In this document: positions 25,615 through 35,558 of the stretch, in pieces | How the letters are laid out: every line of letters starts with the position of its first letter | Numbering within the stretch: position 1 is the stretch's first letter | Source of the DNA: Pirellula sp. | Lineage (GTDB): Bacteria; Planctomycetota; Planctomycetia; Pirellulales; Pirellulaceae | Length of the DNA stretch: 49,962 bases | NCBI GenBank assembly: GCA_021300155.1 | Contig: JAJTID010000062.1 | Span: forward strand, 1 to 49,962 | Direction of reading: 5' to 3' | The notes under the pieces: model-generated | The model's database searches: none | Told to the model about the DNA's origin: nothing | The model's input: the letters and a program-made list of their open reading frames with translations, nothing else | Made by a program: the position numbers and the translations under genes

Positions 25615-27666
25615 GACCTGCCATACTTCATCGAAAAAGTCGGCGGCGGCTACTTTGCCTGGCCAACGCTTGCCGGCTGGAGTCCGGATATCGATGATTG
25701 CCCAGTCGGGTAGCTTGGGAACCTGCCTCGCATTGTTCAAGTAGTCGTACTCACGATACGTGAACGAGCTATTGAGCACGACATACTTTTTCGAGTTCAG
25801 CGGGTTCGGGTAAATCAAGACGGGGACATGCGTCTCTGATCCAAAGCTCTGTCCACCCATCTCGACTTTGCTAGCATCCCACTTCATAGGAAGCCTGTTC
25901 AAGATCTCGGCAATCTTTGGATTGCTCTTCGGATCGCCCCATAGCACGATGTTGTTCGATTCGATATCGCTCTCTTGGAGTTGATCCGTCGAGATCACTC
26001 GAACATCGCCACGCATTTGACGGTGCCATTCTCGGACGGCTCGATCGAATTCTGATTCGACCCATTGATCGACCGCTGGATGTAGTCCTGCCCCCGATGG
26101 CTTGATGAACAAAAACGAAGACATAAAGGCATCGTCGATGGGACCTTGGAGATCTTTTTGTTTCACAAGCCCCATCGGTTCATCCAACGGAGAGCGAACG
26201 GACCAACGCTCGGACTGGCCGTTCACGGTGCGTTCGAATGAAACGTGCCATGAACCGTCAGACCGTTTGCTCACCGGATGCAAACCATGCAGGTCGCCTT
26301 GGATCAAAACTTGGATATGTTCATAGTTCGTGGGAATCTCTCCGATATCGAAATCGAGAGAAAATGCATTCACGCCGTGCGCTTCGATCATAATCTTGGG
26401 AACGAAAGCATCTAGCGATAGCAAAGTCGTAACCGACGCTGGCTTCCAGTGTTCCTCGAGTCGATCCATTGTGAGCCAATGGCAGCGATTGTATTTCAAT
26501 GAGTAAGTTGCGAACCAAATTTTCTTTCGAACATCCTGGCTTTTCGAATAGTAGATCCGATCTAGACGGCGTTCGATTTCTTTACCGGCGATGGGGTCTA
26601 CTTTGTGGGCTGTCTTGGGAGCGACAATGTGAGTCAGCTCGAACGATTGGTTCATTGGCAAATTCCAACAAGCTTCCGCCATGACGTCTGCCGCTTGTTT
26701 CTGCCGATCGATCTCACCGCTGTAAGCAATGGTTGGAAGATTGCGCAGATTCAATGCCCAGTAAGGACAATCATAAAGATTCCAAAGAGTCTTTTCATAC
26801 GAAGCCGGAGCCAACGACTCCGATTGAAAGACATTCAGGAATTTCGGCGTCTCTGAAAAACCGGCACCTGGATTGGCTGCAAACCACCGATCAGGGTAAT
26901 GGACGGCCAAATGCCACGCCGCAGCGCCCCCCATCGAAAAACCGCGAATGGCGACTCCCTTAGGATCCATTTCATACTCGGCAATCGCATGCTCCAGCGC
27001 TTCGAGGGTATCGACTTCGCCAGCCAGTTTGTTCGCATTGCAATAGCGTCCAAAGGGATGAATCATGAGGACGCCAGGAGCAGGCTGCGGATCTTTGCTC
27101 ACAAGTCGTTGGGCCAAGAATTGCATCTCTAACCCCTTTTCACTGCGTCCTCTGCACCAAACATCCGTTCGCCCTTGAAGGTTCGAGGTCGTGCTATTCA
27201 ATCGGACGACTCCATAAGGTTGAACCGAGCCATCAATTCGAGATCGAAAGCCTCGAACAGTGGTGATGTCCCGTTGGTCGTTCGGTTTCAACCAATCTGG
27301 TTTCTCTTCCAACAAAAGTTGCATACGCCGGCGTCCCTCGGCCAAGACACGTTTTGCGCCTTCGAAGTCTTTGGGTTCATAGAAGCCGTCCTCGGTCAAT
27401 GCAATTCGTATCGCTTTCTCAAAGATCTCAACGTCGGGCAGATACTTGAGGACCAACGCAGATTTGCTTTTCCGCAACACATTGAGCCTGGTCTGCAGAT
27501 CGCTTAGTCCGCTGTCGAGTTCTTCGCGAAGCTCATTTGAAATTGTGATGCCTGGTGGTGGGACAGCACGGACGGCTTCTTCTTTGTTGTCTGCTGGTCC
27601 ATCCGCATAGGTCACGAGATTCGAAAGCAATAGAAATGCAGCAACGATGAAGAGAGAGGATCTCAT
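25606..27666 (-). CDS. Secreted alpha/beta hydrolase, prolyl-oligopeptidase-like
   Basis: An exported protein of about 686 residues. The start chosen (ATG 27666, AAAGG eight bases upstream) gives a clean signal peptide (MRSSLFIVAAFLLLSNLV). A helical region (about 45-130) precedes the alpha/beta hydrolase core, where the nucleophile elbow is GFSMGGAAAWH, an acidic residue lies in YSGEIDRQKQA, and a histidine in KTAHKVDPIAG. A C-terminal beta-rich region (about 430-686) has no clear motif. Similar large secreted hydrolases are common in planctomycetes, often tied to polysaccharide or ester degradation. An upstream in-frame ATG (27774) would add an unlikely N-terminus. Confidence 0.75.
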   Translation of the reverse strand: MRSSLFIVAAFLLLSNLVTYADGPADNKEEAVRAVPPPGITISNELREELDSGLSDLQTRLNVLRKSKSALVLKYLPDVEIFEKAIRIALTEDGFYEPKDFEGAKRVLAEGRRRMQLLLEEKPDWLKPNDQRDITTVRGFRSRIDGSVQPYGVVRLNSTTSNLQGRTDVWCRGRSEKGLEMQFLAQRLVSKDPQPAPGVLMIHPFGRYCNANKLAGEVDTLEALEHAIAEYEMDPKGVAIRGFSMGGAAAWHLAVHYPDRWFAANPGAGFSETPKFLNVFQSESLAPASYEKTLWNLYDCPYWALNLRNLPTIAYSGEIDRQKQAADVMAEACWNLPMNQSFELTHIVAPKTAHKVDPIAGKEIERRLDRIYYSKSQDVRKKIWFATYSLKYNRCHWLTMDRLEEHWKPASVTTLLSLDAFVPKIMIEAHGVNAFSLDFDIGEIPTNYEHIQVLIQGDLHGLHPVSKRSDGSWHVSFERTVNGQSERWSVRSPLDEPMGLVKQKDLQGPIDDAFMSSFLFIKPSGAGLHPAVDQWVESEFDRAVREWHRQMRGDVRVISTDQLQESDIESNNIVLWGDPKSNPKIAEILNRLPMKWDASKVEMGGQSFGSETHVPVLIYPNPLNSKKYVVLNSSFTYREYDYLNNARQVPKLPDWAIIDIRTPAGKRWPGKVAAADFFDEVWQVKN

Positions 27667-27766
27667 GACATAGCCTTTGTGGCAGAAGGAGAACGGAGGC
27701 AGGTAGTAGGAACACAACTTCATGCAGTTCCCGTCGATCGAGTTCATTATGGCTAGTGGAAATGAA

Positions 27767-27790
27767 AATCGCACCTAGAGAGGTGCGATT
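27767..27790 (-). terminator. Terminator-like hairpin downstream of enolase
   Basis: A perfect 10-bp stem, AATCGCACCT / AGGTGCGATT, encloses a four-base AGAG loop. Read on the minus strand after the enolase gene it is followed by TTTTC, so it can serve as an intrinsic terminator between eno and the downstream hydrolase gene. Confidence 0.65.
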
Positions 27791-27829
27791 ATTTCAACAG
27801 ACACGGCCGACAAAAGTCACGTAATAAAC

Positions 27830-27906
27830 GTAGCTCGGGACCATTGTCCCGAGCTGCTGGATTTTCCAAGGAGTTATTTTCGGCCGGGACAATGGTCCCA
27901 GCCTAC
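27830..27906 (-). repeat. REPIN-like inverted repeat, copy 6 (reverse orientation)
   Basis: The same 77-bp element is inverted: GTAGCTCGGGACCATTGTCC at the left, core GGATTTTCC, and GGGACAATGGTCCCAGCCTA(C) at the right. It lies between the eno stop and the terminator-like hairpin. Confidence 0.92.
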
Positions 27907-27968
27907 ATTGACTTTTATCGGTTGTGTCTCGAGATATAGTTAGGTCAGTGCCAATGCAACCGTTCCGA

Positions 27969-29249
<1,281 letters not shown>

Positions 29250-29408
29250 CTACCTGCCAAATGCTCAAAAAAAGAGGATCCGGAGGGGTGATGCACGAAC
29301 TCACCTCGAGCTAACCACAACCCTCACTAAAATGTTTTGCGAATTGTGGCCGAAAGACGACGTTTTGGATACGTCAAAACCGCCGTTGAGAGAACGAGTT
29401 CGAGCGAC

Positions 29409-29482
29409 GTAGGCTGCACCATCGTCCCGGCCGTTGAGAACTCGTTAAAATCCAACGGCTCGGGACGATGGTCCCAAGCTAC
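29409..29482 (+). repeat. REPIN-like inverted repeat, copy 7
   Basis: Left arm GTAGGCTGCACCATCGTCCC (one base short of the palindrome), shortened core TTAAAATCC, right arm GGGACGATGGTCCCAAGCTA(C); 74 bp. It lies between the cytochrome c peroxidase stop and eno. Confidence 0.88.
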
Positions 29483-29524
29483 ATACGAAAGTTCCAGGTG
29501 GCGACCGCCTTGGACAAGATACAA

Positions 29525-30754
29525 CTACTCGGGAAGACGGCCGGTTTCCACTTTGGGCAACGGACCTGTCAAAGCCTTCATGAACTCGACAAGGTCGGCC
29601 TTGTCCTGAGCGGTGAGGTCCAGCTTCTTGATTTTGTCGCTCAAGTAAGGATTTGCGTGTCCACCCTTGGCATACCAATCGACCACTTCTTCCAACGTTT
29701 TCTGGCTACCATCGTGCATGTATGGACCGGTTTGTGCAATGTTACGAACGGTTGGAGTCTTAAAGGCCCCTTTGTCCTTTTCGACTTTCGTTTCAGCAAA
29801 ACGGCCTAGATCCGGCGCGGCCGCATCCATACCAACGCCAATATTGTGATAAAGCTCATCCGTAAAGTTCACACCGACGTGGCAAGCGGAACAATTCGAT
29901 TTGGCGCTGAAGAATAGGTCCCGTCCTCGTTTCGCGGAATCGCTCATCGGGTTGGCAGCGGATGCTTCTTTTGCCTTGGTGAATTTGCTATACAGCTCGG
30001 GATCGTCTTTCTTCAGCGTTTCAAGATCTGAAAGCTCTTCGGGGAAGGCTGCCATCATTTGACGGACAGGTTCGTAAAGATCATACGGACTAGGACCGGT
30101 AACGATCGCACGTTCGAACGAAGCAATGGCCTTACCAATGTCGTCGATGTTCGGTGCTCTTCCGAAAACCTTCTCGAATTGCATCCGGTATCCGCTATTC
30201 GCGGTTACGAACTTGACGACAGATGCATGTGTGTTTCCCATTTCGATCGGGTTAGCGATCGGCCCGACCGCTTGGGCCTCAAGCGTCCCGGCCCGGCCAT
30301 CCCAAAACTGTCCCTTGCTGAGGATTCGGTTGAAGGAAACAGGCGAGTTCCTACCGCCCAATTGACCACGGACGCCAACTCCGAATTGCGTGTTTGCACC
30401 ATACCCCGTCGCTGGGCTATGGCAATCGGCGCAACTAACGGTGTTGTCTACCGAGAGACGCTTGTCGAAGTAAAGTTGTCGGCCTAACTCAATTTTGGCC
30501 AGTGTCAAAGGGTTGTCTTCAGGTACAAAAACGGCACTCGAGCCAGCCTTCAAATTGTCGGGCAGTACCGGAGACAGTGGTTTATGGTTTGCAGGTTCGT
30601 CGAGGAACCTCTTAATGTCAGCGACGGAGAGCTTACTTCCGCCAGGGATTCCCTTGGTTATCTCAGCTTTGCCGAGCTGAATCGCATCTGCCGCGTGGCT
30701 GAGAGCGCCAGTGGTGAAAACGACAAACGTGCCAAAAAACCATTTTCGTAGCAT
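29525..30754 (-). CDS. Di-haem cytochrome c peroxidase (MauG/CcpA family)
   Basis: A periplasmic protein of about 409 residues with a signal peptide (MLRKWFFGTFVVFTTGALSHA). Two c-type haem motifs are visible: CADCH at about 108-112 and CSACH at about 288-292. Peroxidase hallmarks include FDKRLSVDNTVSC before the first haem, GQFWDGRAGTLE, PYDLYEPVR and the C-terminal block FKTPTVRNIAQTGPYMHDGSQKTLEEVVDWY. Such enzymes reduce H2O2 with electrons from cytochrome c. Start ATG 30754 has GAGAG upstream; an earlier ATG (30793) would spoil the signal peptide. It is longer than the usual 330-350 because of an insert between the domains. Confidence 0.93.
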   Translation of the reverse strand: MLRKWFFGTFVVFTTGALSHAADAIQLGKAEITKGIPGGSKLSVADIKRFLDEPANHKPLSPVLPDNLKAGSSAVFVPEDNPLTLAKIELGRQLYFDKRLSVDNTVSCADCHSPATGYGANTQFGVGVRGQLGGRNSPVSFNRILSKGQFWDGRAGTLEAQAVGPIANPIEMGNTHASVVKFVTANSGYRMQFEKVFGRAPNIDDIGKAIASFERAIVTGPSPYDLYEPVRQMMAAFPEELSDLETLKKDDPELYSKFTKAKEASAANPMSDSAKRGRDLFFSAKSNCSACHVGVNFTDELYHNIGVGMDAAAPDLGRFAETKVEKDKGAFKTPTVRNIAQTGPYMHDGSQKTLEEVVDWYAKGGHANPYLSDKIKKLDLTAQDKADLVEFMKALTGPLPKVETGRLPE

Positions 30755-30845
30755 TACAAATCTCTCAGGTGGAAAACTTGCGGGAGTACACAAACACAGA
30801 ATCTAAACGGGATTCCGCTATTTGACCTCCCATTGTACTGCAATG

Positions 30846-31235
30846 TCAACGGTTTTTTAACGAGATCTTCGCTAACTCCGACGTACTGCCGGTCATGGTT
30901 TGCCCCAGCAGAAGTCGGGAGGGATTGTAGACCACTCCGGATTCTGGGTTCAGGCGGTAGTAGCCCCCGAAGGGTGTTGGATGAATCCTGCTTTTCGTGA
31001 GTCCCGCTCGATAAAGATCAATGAGATGCAGGTCCGGGCTTTTTCCTTGCGATTCTGCGTAAGTTCCGACGAGTTCGTTTAGACGGTTCAGATGCTTTTG
31101 GTCTTGTGACAGAAGGTACTGATTCCAGCTAATCAATGCCGTCTGACTGGCAAAAAACAACCCGACAACCACAGCCGCAGTACAACGGAGTGTGCAAATG
31201 AGTCTTTCAGCTCGTAGATATGCTGTTTTTTCCAT
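30846..31235 (-). CDS. Small membrane-anchored extracytoplasmic protein
   Basis: A protein of about 129 residues with one N-terminal membrane segment (CTAAVVVGLFFASQTAL) and a periplasmic domain. The domain carries HLNRLNELVGTYAESQGKSP and the end motif PFGGYYRLNPESGVVYN. The latter resembles the Gly-Gly-Tyr ending seen in pseudopilin-like planctomycete proteins with the layout of a helix plus a small sheet. The start chosen is ATG 31235; the frame is open to 31310, where the extension is Arg/Lys-rich. It is divergent from the ThiF-like gene. No function can be named. Confidence 0.6.
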   Translation of the reverse strand: MEKTAYLRAERLICTLRCTAAVVVGLFFASQTALISWNQYLLSQDQKHLNRLNELVGTYAESQGKSPDLHLIDLYRAGLTKSRIHPTPFGGYYRLNPESGVVYNPSRLLLGQTMTGSTSELAKISLKNR

Positions 31236-31550
31236 AACTAATTTAGGTCGCGGTCTACTTCGTTTGCGAGAATTGCCTCGTTGGATGCAGAAGCTGTCCT
31301 CTAGTTCCAACCTTAGTCCGCATCTTCACCATTAGACAGGACGCAATGGAATTCGCAGCAACTTTCTACGCACGTTTTTGGCGAATCGGACAATCGTGAC
31401 GGTTGTGTGGGCTGAAAGGAATGGACATACTCGTCGGATCTCGGTTCGGTTAGACTCTGCAAGTCGAAGTTGAAGCCATCCGATTCATGCATGGTGAATT
31501 CCTTGCGGCGTTCGGTCTATCCTCTTTCTCACCCATAAAATCTCATTCCG
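31236..31550. other. Intergenic region between divergent genes
   Basis: About 315 bases without a convincing open frame lie between the small membrane protein and the ThiF-like gene. It should hold two divergent promoters, but I see no clear -35/-10 pair, no repeat and no structured element. Confidence 0.4.
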
Positions 31551-32342
31551 ATGCGTGAATCTACTACCGACGGTTTGCCAAGTTTGACGGACATCGAGCG
31601 GTCCGTTTACGAATGGCAAATGTGGATTCGCGATTTCGGAGATGTCGCGCAACGAAAGTTAAAAGGCGCGTCCGTTTTGGTATCGCGAGTTGGCGGAGTC
31701 GGCGGTGCGGTCGCGTATGAGTTGGCTGCAGCTGGAGTCGGTAAACTGGTACTGGCGCACGGTGGGAATCTGAAGCCTAGCGACTTGAACCGCCAGCTCT
31801 TGATGACTCACGACTGGATTGGCAAACCTCGCATCGAAAGTATTCAACGTCGGCTGCAAGAGCTGAATCCACGGCTAGAGATCATCGCTATCGATACCAA
31901 CATCCATGATGACAACGCGGCTGCGATCGTGAAACAAGCCGACCTTGTTGTTGACTGTGCGCCGATGTTTCACGAGCGATTCGCTATGAACCAACAAGCG
32001 GTCTTGCAAGGCAAACCCCTCGTCGAGTGCTCGATGTACGAACTCGAAGCGCAGATATTCTCAGTGCTTCCCGGAGCCTCACCATGTTTGCGATGTTTAT
32101 TTCCTGAACCGCCGCCCAATTGGAAGCGGCAGTTTCCAGTGCTTGGTGCAGTATCTGGCATGGTCGGATGTCTAGGGGCGACCGAAGCGATCAAGCTTAT
32201 CACAGGAATCGGCAAGCCATTGATTGGTCGTTTGCTCAAGTGCGATTTACGCGACATGAGTTTTAGAACATACTCGGCCAAACGGGTCGCGAGTTGCGTC
32301 GCCTGCGGGCACCTATCGTCTTCGGGTTCTCAAAATCCCTAA
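31551..32342 (+). CDS. ThiF/MoeB/HesA-family E1-like protein
   Basis: A 263-residue adenylation-domain protein of the E1 superfamily that activates the C-terminus of ubiquitin-like sulfur carriers. The Gly-rich loop is RVGGVGG, the Arg is in DLNRQLLM, the Lys in IGKPRIES, and two zinc-type CxxC pairs occur as CLRC and CVAC. Two acidic positions usual in MoeB/ThiF differ: the strand-two DxD is replaced by AHGGN, and the DCTDN block reads DCAPMF. I recall a subfamily with this LAH(A/G)GN variant, so it may be a coherent group with altered chemistry, not decay. No sulfur-carrier gene is adjacent. Confidence 0.8.
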   Translation: MRESTTDGLPSLTDIERSVYEWQMWIRDFGDVAQRKLKGASVLVSRVGGVGGAVAYELAAAGVGKLVLAHGGNLKPSDLNRQLLMTHDWIGKPRIESIQRRLQELNPRLEIIAIDTNIHDDNAAAIVKQADLVVDCAPMFHERFAMNQQAVLQGKPLVECSMYELEAQIFSVLPGASPCLRCLFPEPPPNWKRQFPVLGAVSGMVGCLGATEAIKLITGIGKPLIGRLLKCDLRDMSFRTYSAKRVASCVACGHLSSSGSQNP

Positions 32343-32381
32343 TGCGTACAAATGTGCAGGTTGGCAACCTGAGCCCATTTG

Positions 32382-32416
32382 GTAATCGACAACAGAATAG
32401 TAATCGACAATAGAGT
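32382..32416. repeat. Short tandem repeat, 18-bp unit
   Basis: GTAATCGACAACAGAATA is followed directly by GTAATCGACAATAGAG. It lies between the convergent ends of the ThiF-like and UXS genes. A small hairpin AGGTTGGCAACCT lies just upstream (32358-32370). Confidence 0.5.
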
Positions 32417-32418
32417 CG

Positions 32419-33402
32419 TTAAACAAAGTTAGGGGTCGGTGGTCGGTAGTGATCGAAGTCGATCGAACGGAACCAATCGATCGTTTGTTGCAGTCCCTGC
32501 TGAAGAGGAATCTTCGGTTCCCATTCAAGATGTTTCTTTGCCAATGTAATGTCAGGTTGACGACGAGTCGGATCGTCGGGCGGCAACGGGCGTTTTTCAA
32601 GCTTCACATTCGCTCCGGTGAGTTGAATGACCAGTTCCGCTAGCTCCCGGATAGTAAACTCACCTGGGTTGCCAATATTGACTGGACCGATGAACCCGTC
32701 TTCGTTGTTCATCAATCGGAAGATGCCCTCGACCAAATCATCTCGGTAGCAAAACGATCGAGTCTGTTCCCCTTCTCCAAAGATCGTGATCGGCTGACCT
32801 TGAATCGCTTGTCGGATAAAGTTGGAAACGACTCGTCCATCATACGGATGCATGCGAGGCCCGTATGTATTGAAGATACGAACGATTCGCACATCCACTT
32901 TGTTCATGCGGTGATAGTCCATGAACAGAGTCTCCGCAACTCGCTTTCCTTCGTCGTAACAGGAACGAAGACCGATCGTGTTCACATTCCCCCAATACGA
33001 TTCCGGCTGTGGGTGAATGAGAGGATCGCCGTAAATCTCGCTGGTGCTAGCTAACAAGATTCGTGCGCCACATCGTTTCGCCATGCCAAGCATGTTGATC
33101 GATCCCATCACCGAAGTCTTGATCGTTTTGATTGGGTTGAATTGGTAATGCCCTGGCGCGGCTGGGCAGGCCATGTGGTAGATCTGGTCCACTTCCAAAA
33201 AAATAGGAACCGTAACGTCGTGGCGGATCAATTCAAAATTCGGACGGCCGAGCAAATGCGCGACATTCGATTTTTGAGCGGTGAAAAAATTATCGAGGCA
33301 AATGACATCATGCCCCTCGTTCACTAACCGCTCGCACATGTGCGAACCAAGGAAACCGGCACCACCTGTAACAAGAACTCTTCGTAGTTTAGTCACTTGC
33401 AC
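32419..33402 (-). CDS. uxs: UDP-glucuronate decarboxylase (UDP-xylose synthase)
   Basis: A 327-residue NAD-dependent short-chain dehydrogenase/epimerase that converts UDP-glucuronate to UDP-xylose for surface glycans. The NAD loop is [11 protein letters not shown] (12-22), the catalytic Tyr/Lys pair lies in [11 protein letters not shown], and the family-specific stretch [21 protein letters not shown] marks it as UXS and not Gal[22 protein letters not shown] and [16 protein letters not shown] are further hallmarks. The start is GTG 33402; a second in-frame GTG at 33396 is better spaced from the G7 run upstream. It is divergent from the Cys-repeat protein gene. Confidence 0.95.
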   Translation of the reverse strand: MQVTKLRRVLVTGGAGFLGSHMCERLVNEGHDVICLDNFFTAQKSNVAHLLGRPNFELIRHDVTVPIFLEVDQIYHMACPAAPGHYQFNPIKTIKTSVMGSINMLGMAKRCGARILLASTSEIYGDPLIHPQPESYWGNVNTIGLRSCYDEGKRVAETLFMDYHRMNKVDVRIVRIFNTYGPRMHPYDGRVVSNFIRQAIQGQPITIFGEGEQTRSFCYRDDLVEGIFRLMNNEDGFIGPVNIGNPGEFTIRELAELVIQLTGANVKLEKRPLPPDDPTRRQPDITLAKKHLEWEPKIPLQQGLQQTIDWFRSIDFDHYRPPTPNFV

Positions 33403-33554
33403 CCCCCCGAGAGGGACCTATCTGGCCAAAACGGATCGTAATACTTTTGTTGATTATGGACGCTCCTATTCGTACAATTGAGTCGTGAGTTGGATTAGTC
33501 CCTTCGAATAAACCAATTCTCAGCCGAATGCGTAGATAATCGGATGTGTAGCGA

Positions 33555-33563
33555 TGCTATAAC
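33555..33563 (+). promoter_or_regulatory. Extended -10 promoter of the Cys-repeat protein gene
   Basis: TGCTATAAC fits an extended -10 box (TG, one base, TATAAC), about 57 bases before the ATG. An alternative full promoter, TTGATT (33450-33455) with a 17-base spacer and TACAAT (33473-33478), lies further upstream. Confidence 0.4.
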
Positions 33564-33619
33564 CTGTATCAGATGCTCTGATCAGGGTTGTTTCAGGTCT
33601 TAAATTTGGAGAAGAGTGG

Positions 33620-34282
33620 ATGAAGTCATTGAAGATTGGCTTGGTAGCGATGGCGTTGGTTTCCGGCAGCTACTGCGTGTCCGTTAACAACTTTGTTTCT
33701 GCAGAAGAGAAATGTGATGGCAAATGTGCTGCATCGGCTGCCAAATGCCCAGTCACCGAAGGATTGGCGAAACTACCAAAGCTAGCTTACACAGTTGGGG
33801 ACGAGGCTCTTTGCTGTGAAGAATCCGCAAAGGCACTTGCATCAAGCTCGGGCAAGAAGCTTGTTTACACGGTCGGCAAGGAAAAGTTCGAGTGTCCCAC
33901 AAAGGCATTCACGAGCTTGGTAGAGCAAACTGAGAAGTTCGTTGCTGACTTTAGTACCCCTCACACATGCAGTGTTTCGGGAACAACAACAGTCGCTGGC
34001 GAATCCATGACTTGCTCGGTTAAGGCTGGCGAAGTCGCTGCAAAAATGAAGAAAGCGATGGACTCCGTTGCGGTTTCCTACAAGGTTGGTGATAAGTCTT
34101 GCCAATGTCCAACAGAAGCAAAGACGATTGCCGCTGAAAAGAAGTTGAAGACCGTTTTCGTTGTGGACAAAGAAGAAACCGAATGCGAGCAAACAGCTCG
34201 ATTGAATTTAGCTCGTGCGAAATACAAAGCTGCACTTCTCGCCATGAATCCACCGGCAAAAGAAGAAGCAAAGACGAACTAG
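33620..34282 (+). CDS. Secreted Cys-rich protein with about five internal repeats
   Basis: A 220-residue exported protein (signal peptide about 1-28, MKSLKIGLVAMALVSGSYCV, ending near VSA). After a Cys-rich leader (C32, C36, C43), a module of about 25 residues recurs. The units are near 54-79 (YTVGDEALCCEESAKALA), 80-105 (YTVGKEKFECPTKAFTSL), 121-147 (TVAGESMTCSVKAGEVA), 151-175 (YKVGDKSCQCPTEAKTIA) and 176-202 (FVVDKEETECEQTARLNL). The consensus is Y-x-V-G-(D/K)-(E/K)-x-x-x-C-x-x-x-A. GGAG precedes the ATG. The paired or single cysteines in a reduced-looking pattern suggest metal binding or thiol chemistry in the periplasm, but this is inference; I do not know the family. A hairpin follows the stop. 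Confidence 0.8.
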   Translation: MKSLKIGLVAMALVSGSYCVSVNNFVSAEEKCDGKCAASAAKCPVTEGLAKLPKLAYTVGDEALCCEESAKALASSSGKKLVYTVGKEKFECPTKAFTSLVEQTEKFVADFSTPHTCSVSGTTTVAGESMTCSVKAGEVAAKMKKAMDSVAVSYKVGDKSCQCPTEAKTIAAEKKLKTVFVVDKEETECEQTARLNLARAKYKAALLAMNPPAKEEAKTN

Positions 34283-34301
34283 TTTCCATCGTATTCGAAT
34301 C

Positions 34302-34328
34302 GATTGTCGATCGGCTCGATCGACAATC
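34302..34328 (+). terminator. Long perfect hairpin after the Cys-repeat gene
   Basis: A perfect 12-bp stem, GATTGTCGATCG / CGATCGACAATC, encloses a three-base GCT loop and begins 20 bases past the stop. It is followed by an A-rich stretch and not a T-run, so it is a terminator candidate or a 3' mRNA-stabilising hairpin. Confidence 0.55.
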
Positions 34329-34385
34329 AACGGAAAAACAAATCACGGCTGTAGTCATAAACTGCGGCCGTTTTTTGCTGGCACA

Positions 34386-34425
34386 GCCGCTTAGAGACAC
34401 GCTGTGCCGCCTAGAGACACGCTGT
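34386..34425. repeat. Tandem duplication of a 20-bp unit
   Basis: GCCGCTTAGAGACACGCTGT is followed at once by GCCGCCTAGAGACACGCTGT. It abuts REPIN-like copy 8. Confidence 0.85.
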
Positions 34426-34429
34426 GAAC

Positions 34430-34505
34430 GTAGCTTGGGACCATTGTCCCGAGCTGCTGGATTTTCCAAGGAGTTTTTTCAATCGGGACATTGGTCCTAG
34501 CCTAC
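34430..34505 (-). repeat. REPIN-like inverted repeat, copy 8 (reverse orientation)
   Basis: GTAGCTTGGGACCATTGTCC at the left, core GGATTTTCC, and CGGGACATTGGTCCTAGCC(TAC) at the right; 76 bp. It shares nearly all of its left half and core with copy 6. Confidence 0.92.
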
Positions 34506-34616
34506 GTGCTCTTTTGTCGACGATGACGTATTCTCGCTTCATTTCCAAGGAGCACACGTAGAAAGCCGCACCTTCGATGCTAGAATGTGCCAGGACTTCT
34601 AACACAGGAAACTACA

Positions 34617-35297
34617 TTGACCGCTATTCCGTCCGATTCTAGGGATCATTTTCGCAACGCCCCGCCGACTTCAGAACCGAGAACTACTTTGTGCCGAGCG
34701 ACGGGGCATACGATCGCGTTAGCTGCCAAATTGGTAAGTGGTTTTACGGTCCGATGGTTAGGTGCGGAACCCAATACTAGGCAGCGCGTTTATTTTGCAA
34801 ACCATACGAGTCATTTGGATGCGGTCGTACTGTGGTCCTGTTTACCAAAAGACCTTCGACAAATCACTAGGCCCGTCGCAGCACAGGATTATTGGGGAAA
34901 CTCTCCTTTTCGACGGTTTCTGGCTAGGTCCTTCAACGCCATCTTGATCGATCGAAAACAGATTAAGGTGCATCAAAGCCCGGTGGACGTGATGATGCGA
35001 GAGATTGGGGACATTTATTCATTGATAGTATTCCCTGAGGGCGGACGTGCTGCGGACGGAGAAATGGGAGAATTCAAAAGCGGGCTTTACTACTTAGCGA
35101 AGAAACGGCCTGATTTGGAATTGATCCCGGTTTATATGGATAACCTCAATCGAATCCTACCTCGCGGCGAGGTGATGCCTGTTCCGCTATTGAGCTCAAT
35201 CACGGTCGGCCATCCTGTCTTTTTGGAGCCGGGTGAGCCCAAAACAGAGTTTTTATCTCGTGCCTCACGAGCCGTGAAAATCTTGAAGGAACGCTAA
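34617..35297 (+). CDS. plsC: 1-acyl-sn-glycerol-3-phosphate acyltransferase (PlsC family)
   Basis: A membrane-associated acyltransferase of about 226 residues that adds the second acyl chain in phospholipid synthesis. The catalytic HX4D is in NHTSHLDAVV and the substrate-binding block is VFPEGGRAADGEMGEFKSG. ILIDRK lies between them, as in the family. The start chosen is the TTG at 34617, which has AGGAAA about six bases upstream; a GTG at 34587 has no visible site. No strong N-terminal membrane helix is apparent beyond a short hydrophobic patch (TIALAAKLVSGF). The acyl donor cannot be told. Confidence 0.85.
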   Translation: MTAIPSDSRDHFRNAPPTSEPRTTLCRATGHTIALAAKLVSGFTVRWLGAEPNTRQRVYFANHTSHLDAVVLWSCLPKDLRQITRPVAAQDYWGNSPFRRFLARSFNAILIDRKQIKVHQSPVDVMMREIGDIYSLIVFPEGGRAADGEMGEFKSGLYYLAKKRPDLELIPVYMDNLNRILPRGEVMPVPLLSSITVGHPVFLEPGEPKTEFLSRASRAVKILKER

Positions 35298-35558
35298 TCG
35301 CTCACATGTGCCGCCAGAGCACGTATTGTGTCTTTCTTCTCATTGACTGCTGCCCGGCTGACAACCATGGAGTCGTCACGGACTGCTCACCTGGGTTGGT
35401 TCCGTCCCTTAGCCGAGCGAAAACGAAAATTCCGACGAAAATGCCTTCTTAATTCACCTTGCGACGGGCTAAGGCGTAAAATTGCGTGTTTGATCAGGTA
35501 GTTGACCACAAGTTCTTGGGTGCGTAATTAAATATGCGTAACATAGGGGAATTAGGCT
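35298..35558. other. Intergenic region
   Basis: About 260 bases between plsC and the GYF_2 gene contain no convincing gene. An AT-rich stretch (35525-35550, TAATTAAATATGCGTAAC) just upstream of the GYF_2 gene probably holds its promoter, although no good -35/-10 pair stands out. Confidence 0.35.
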
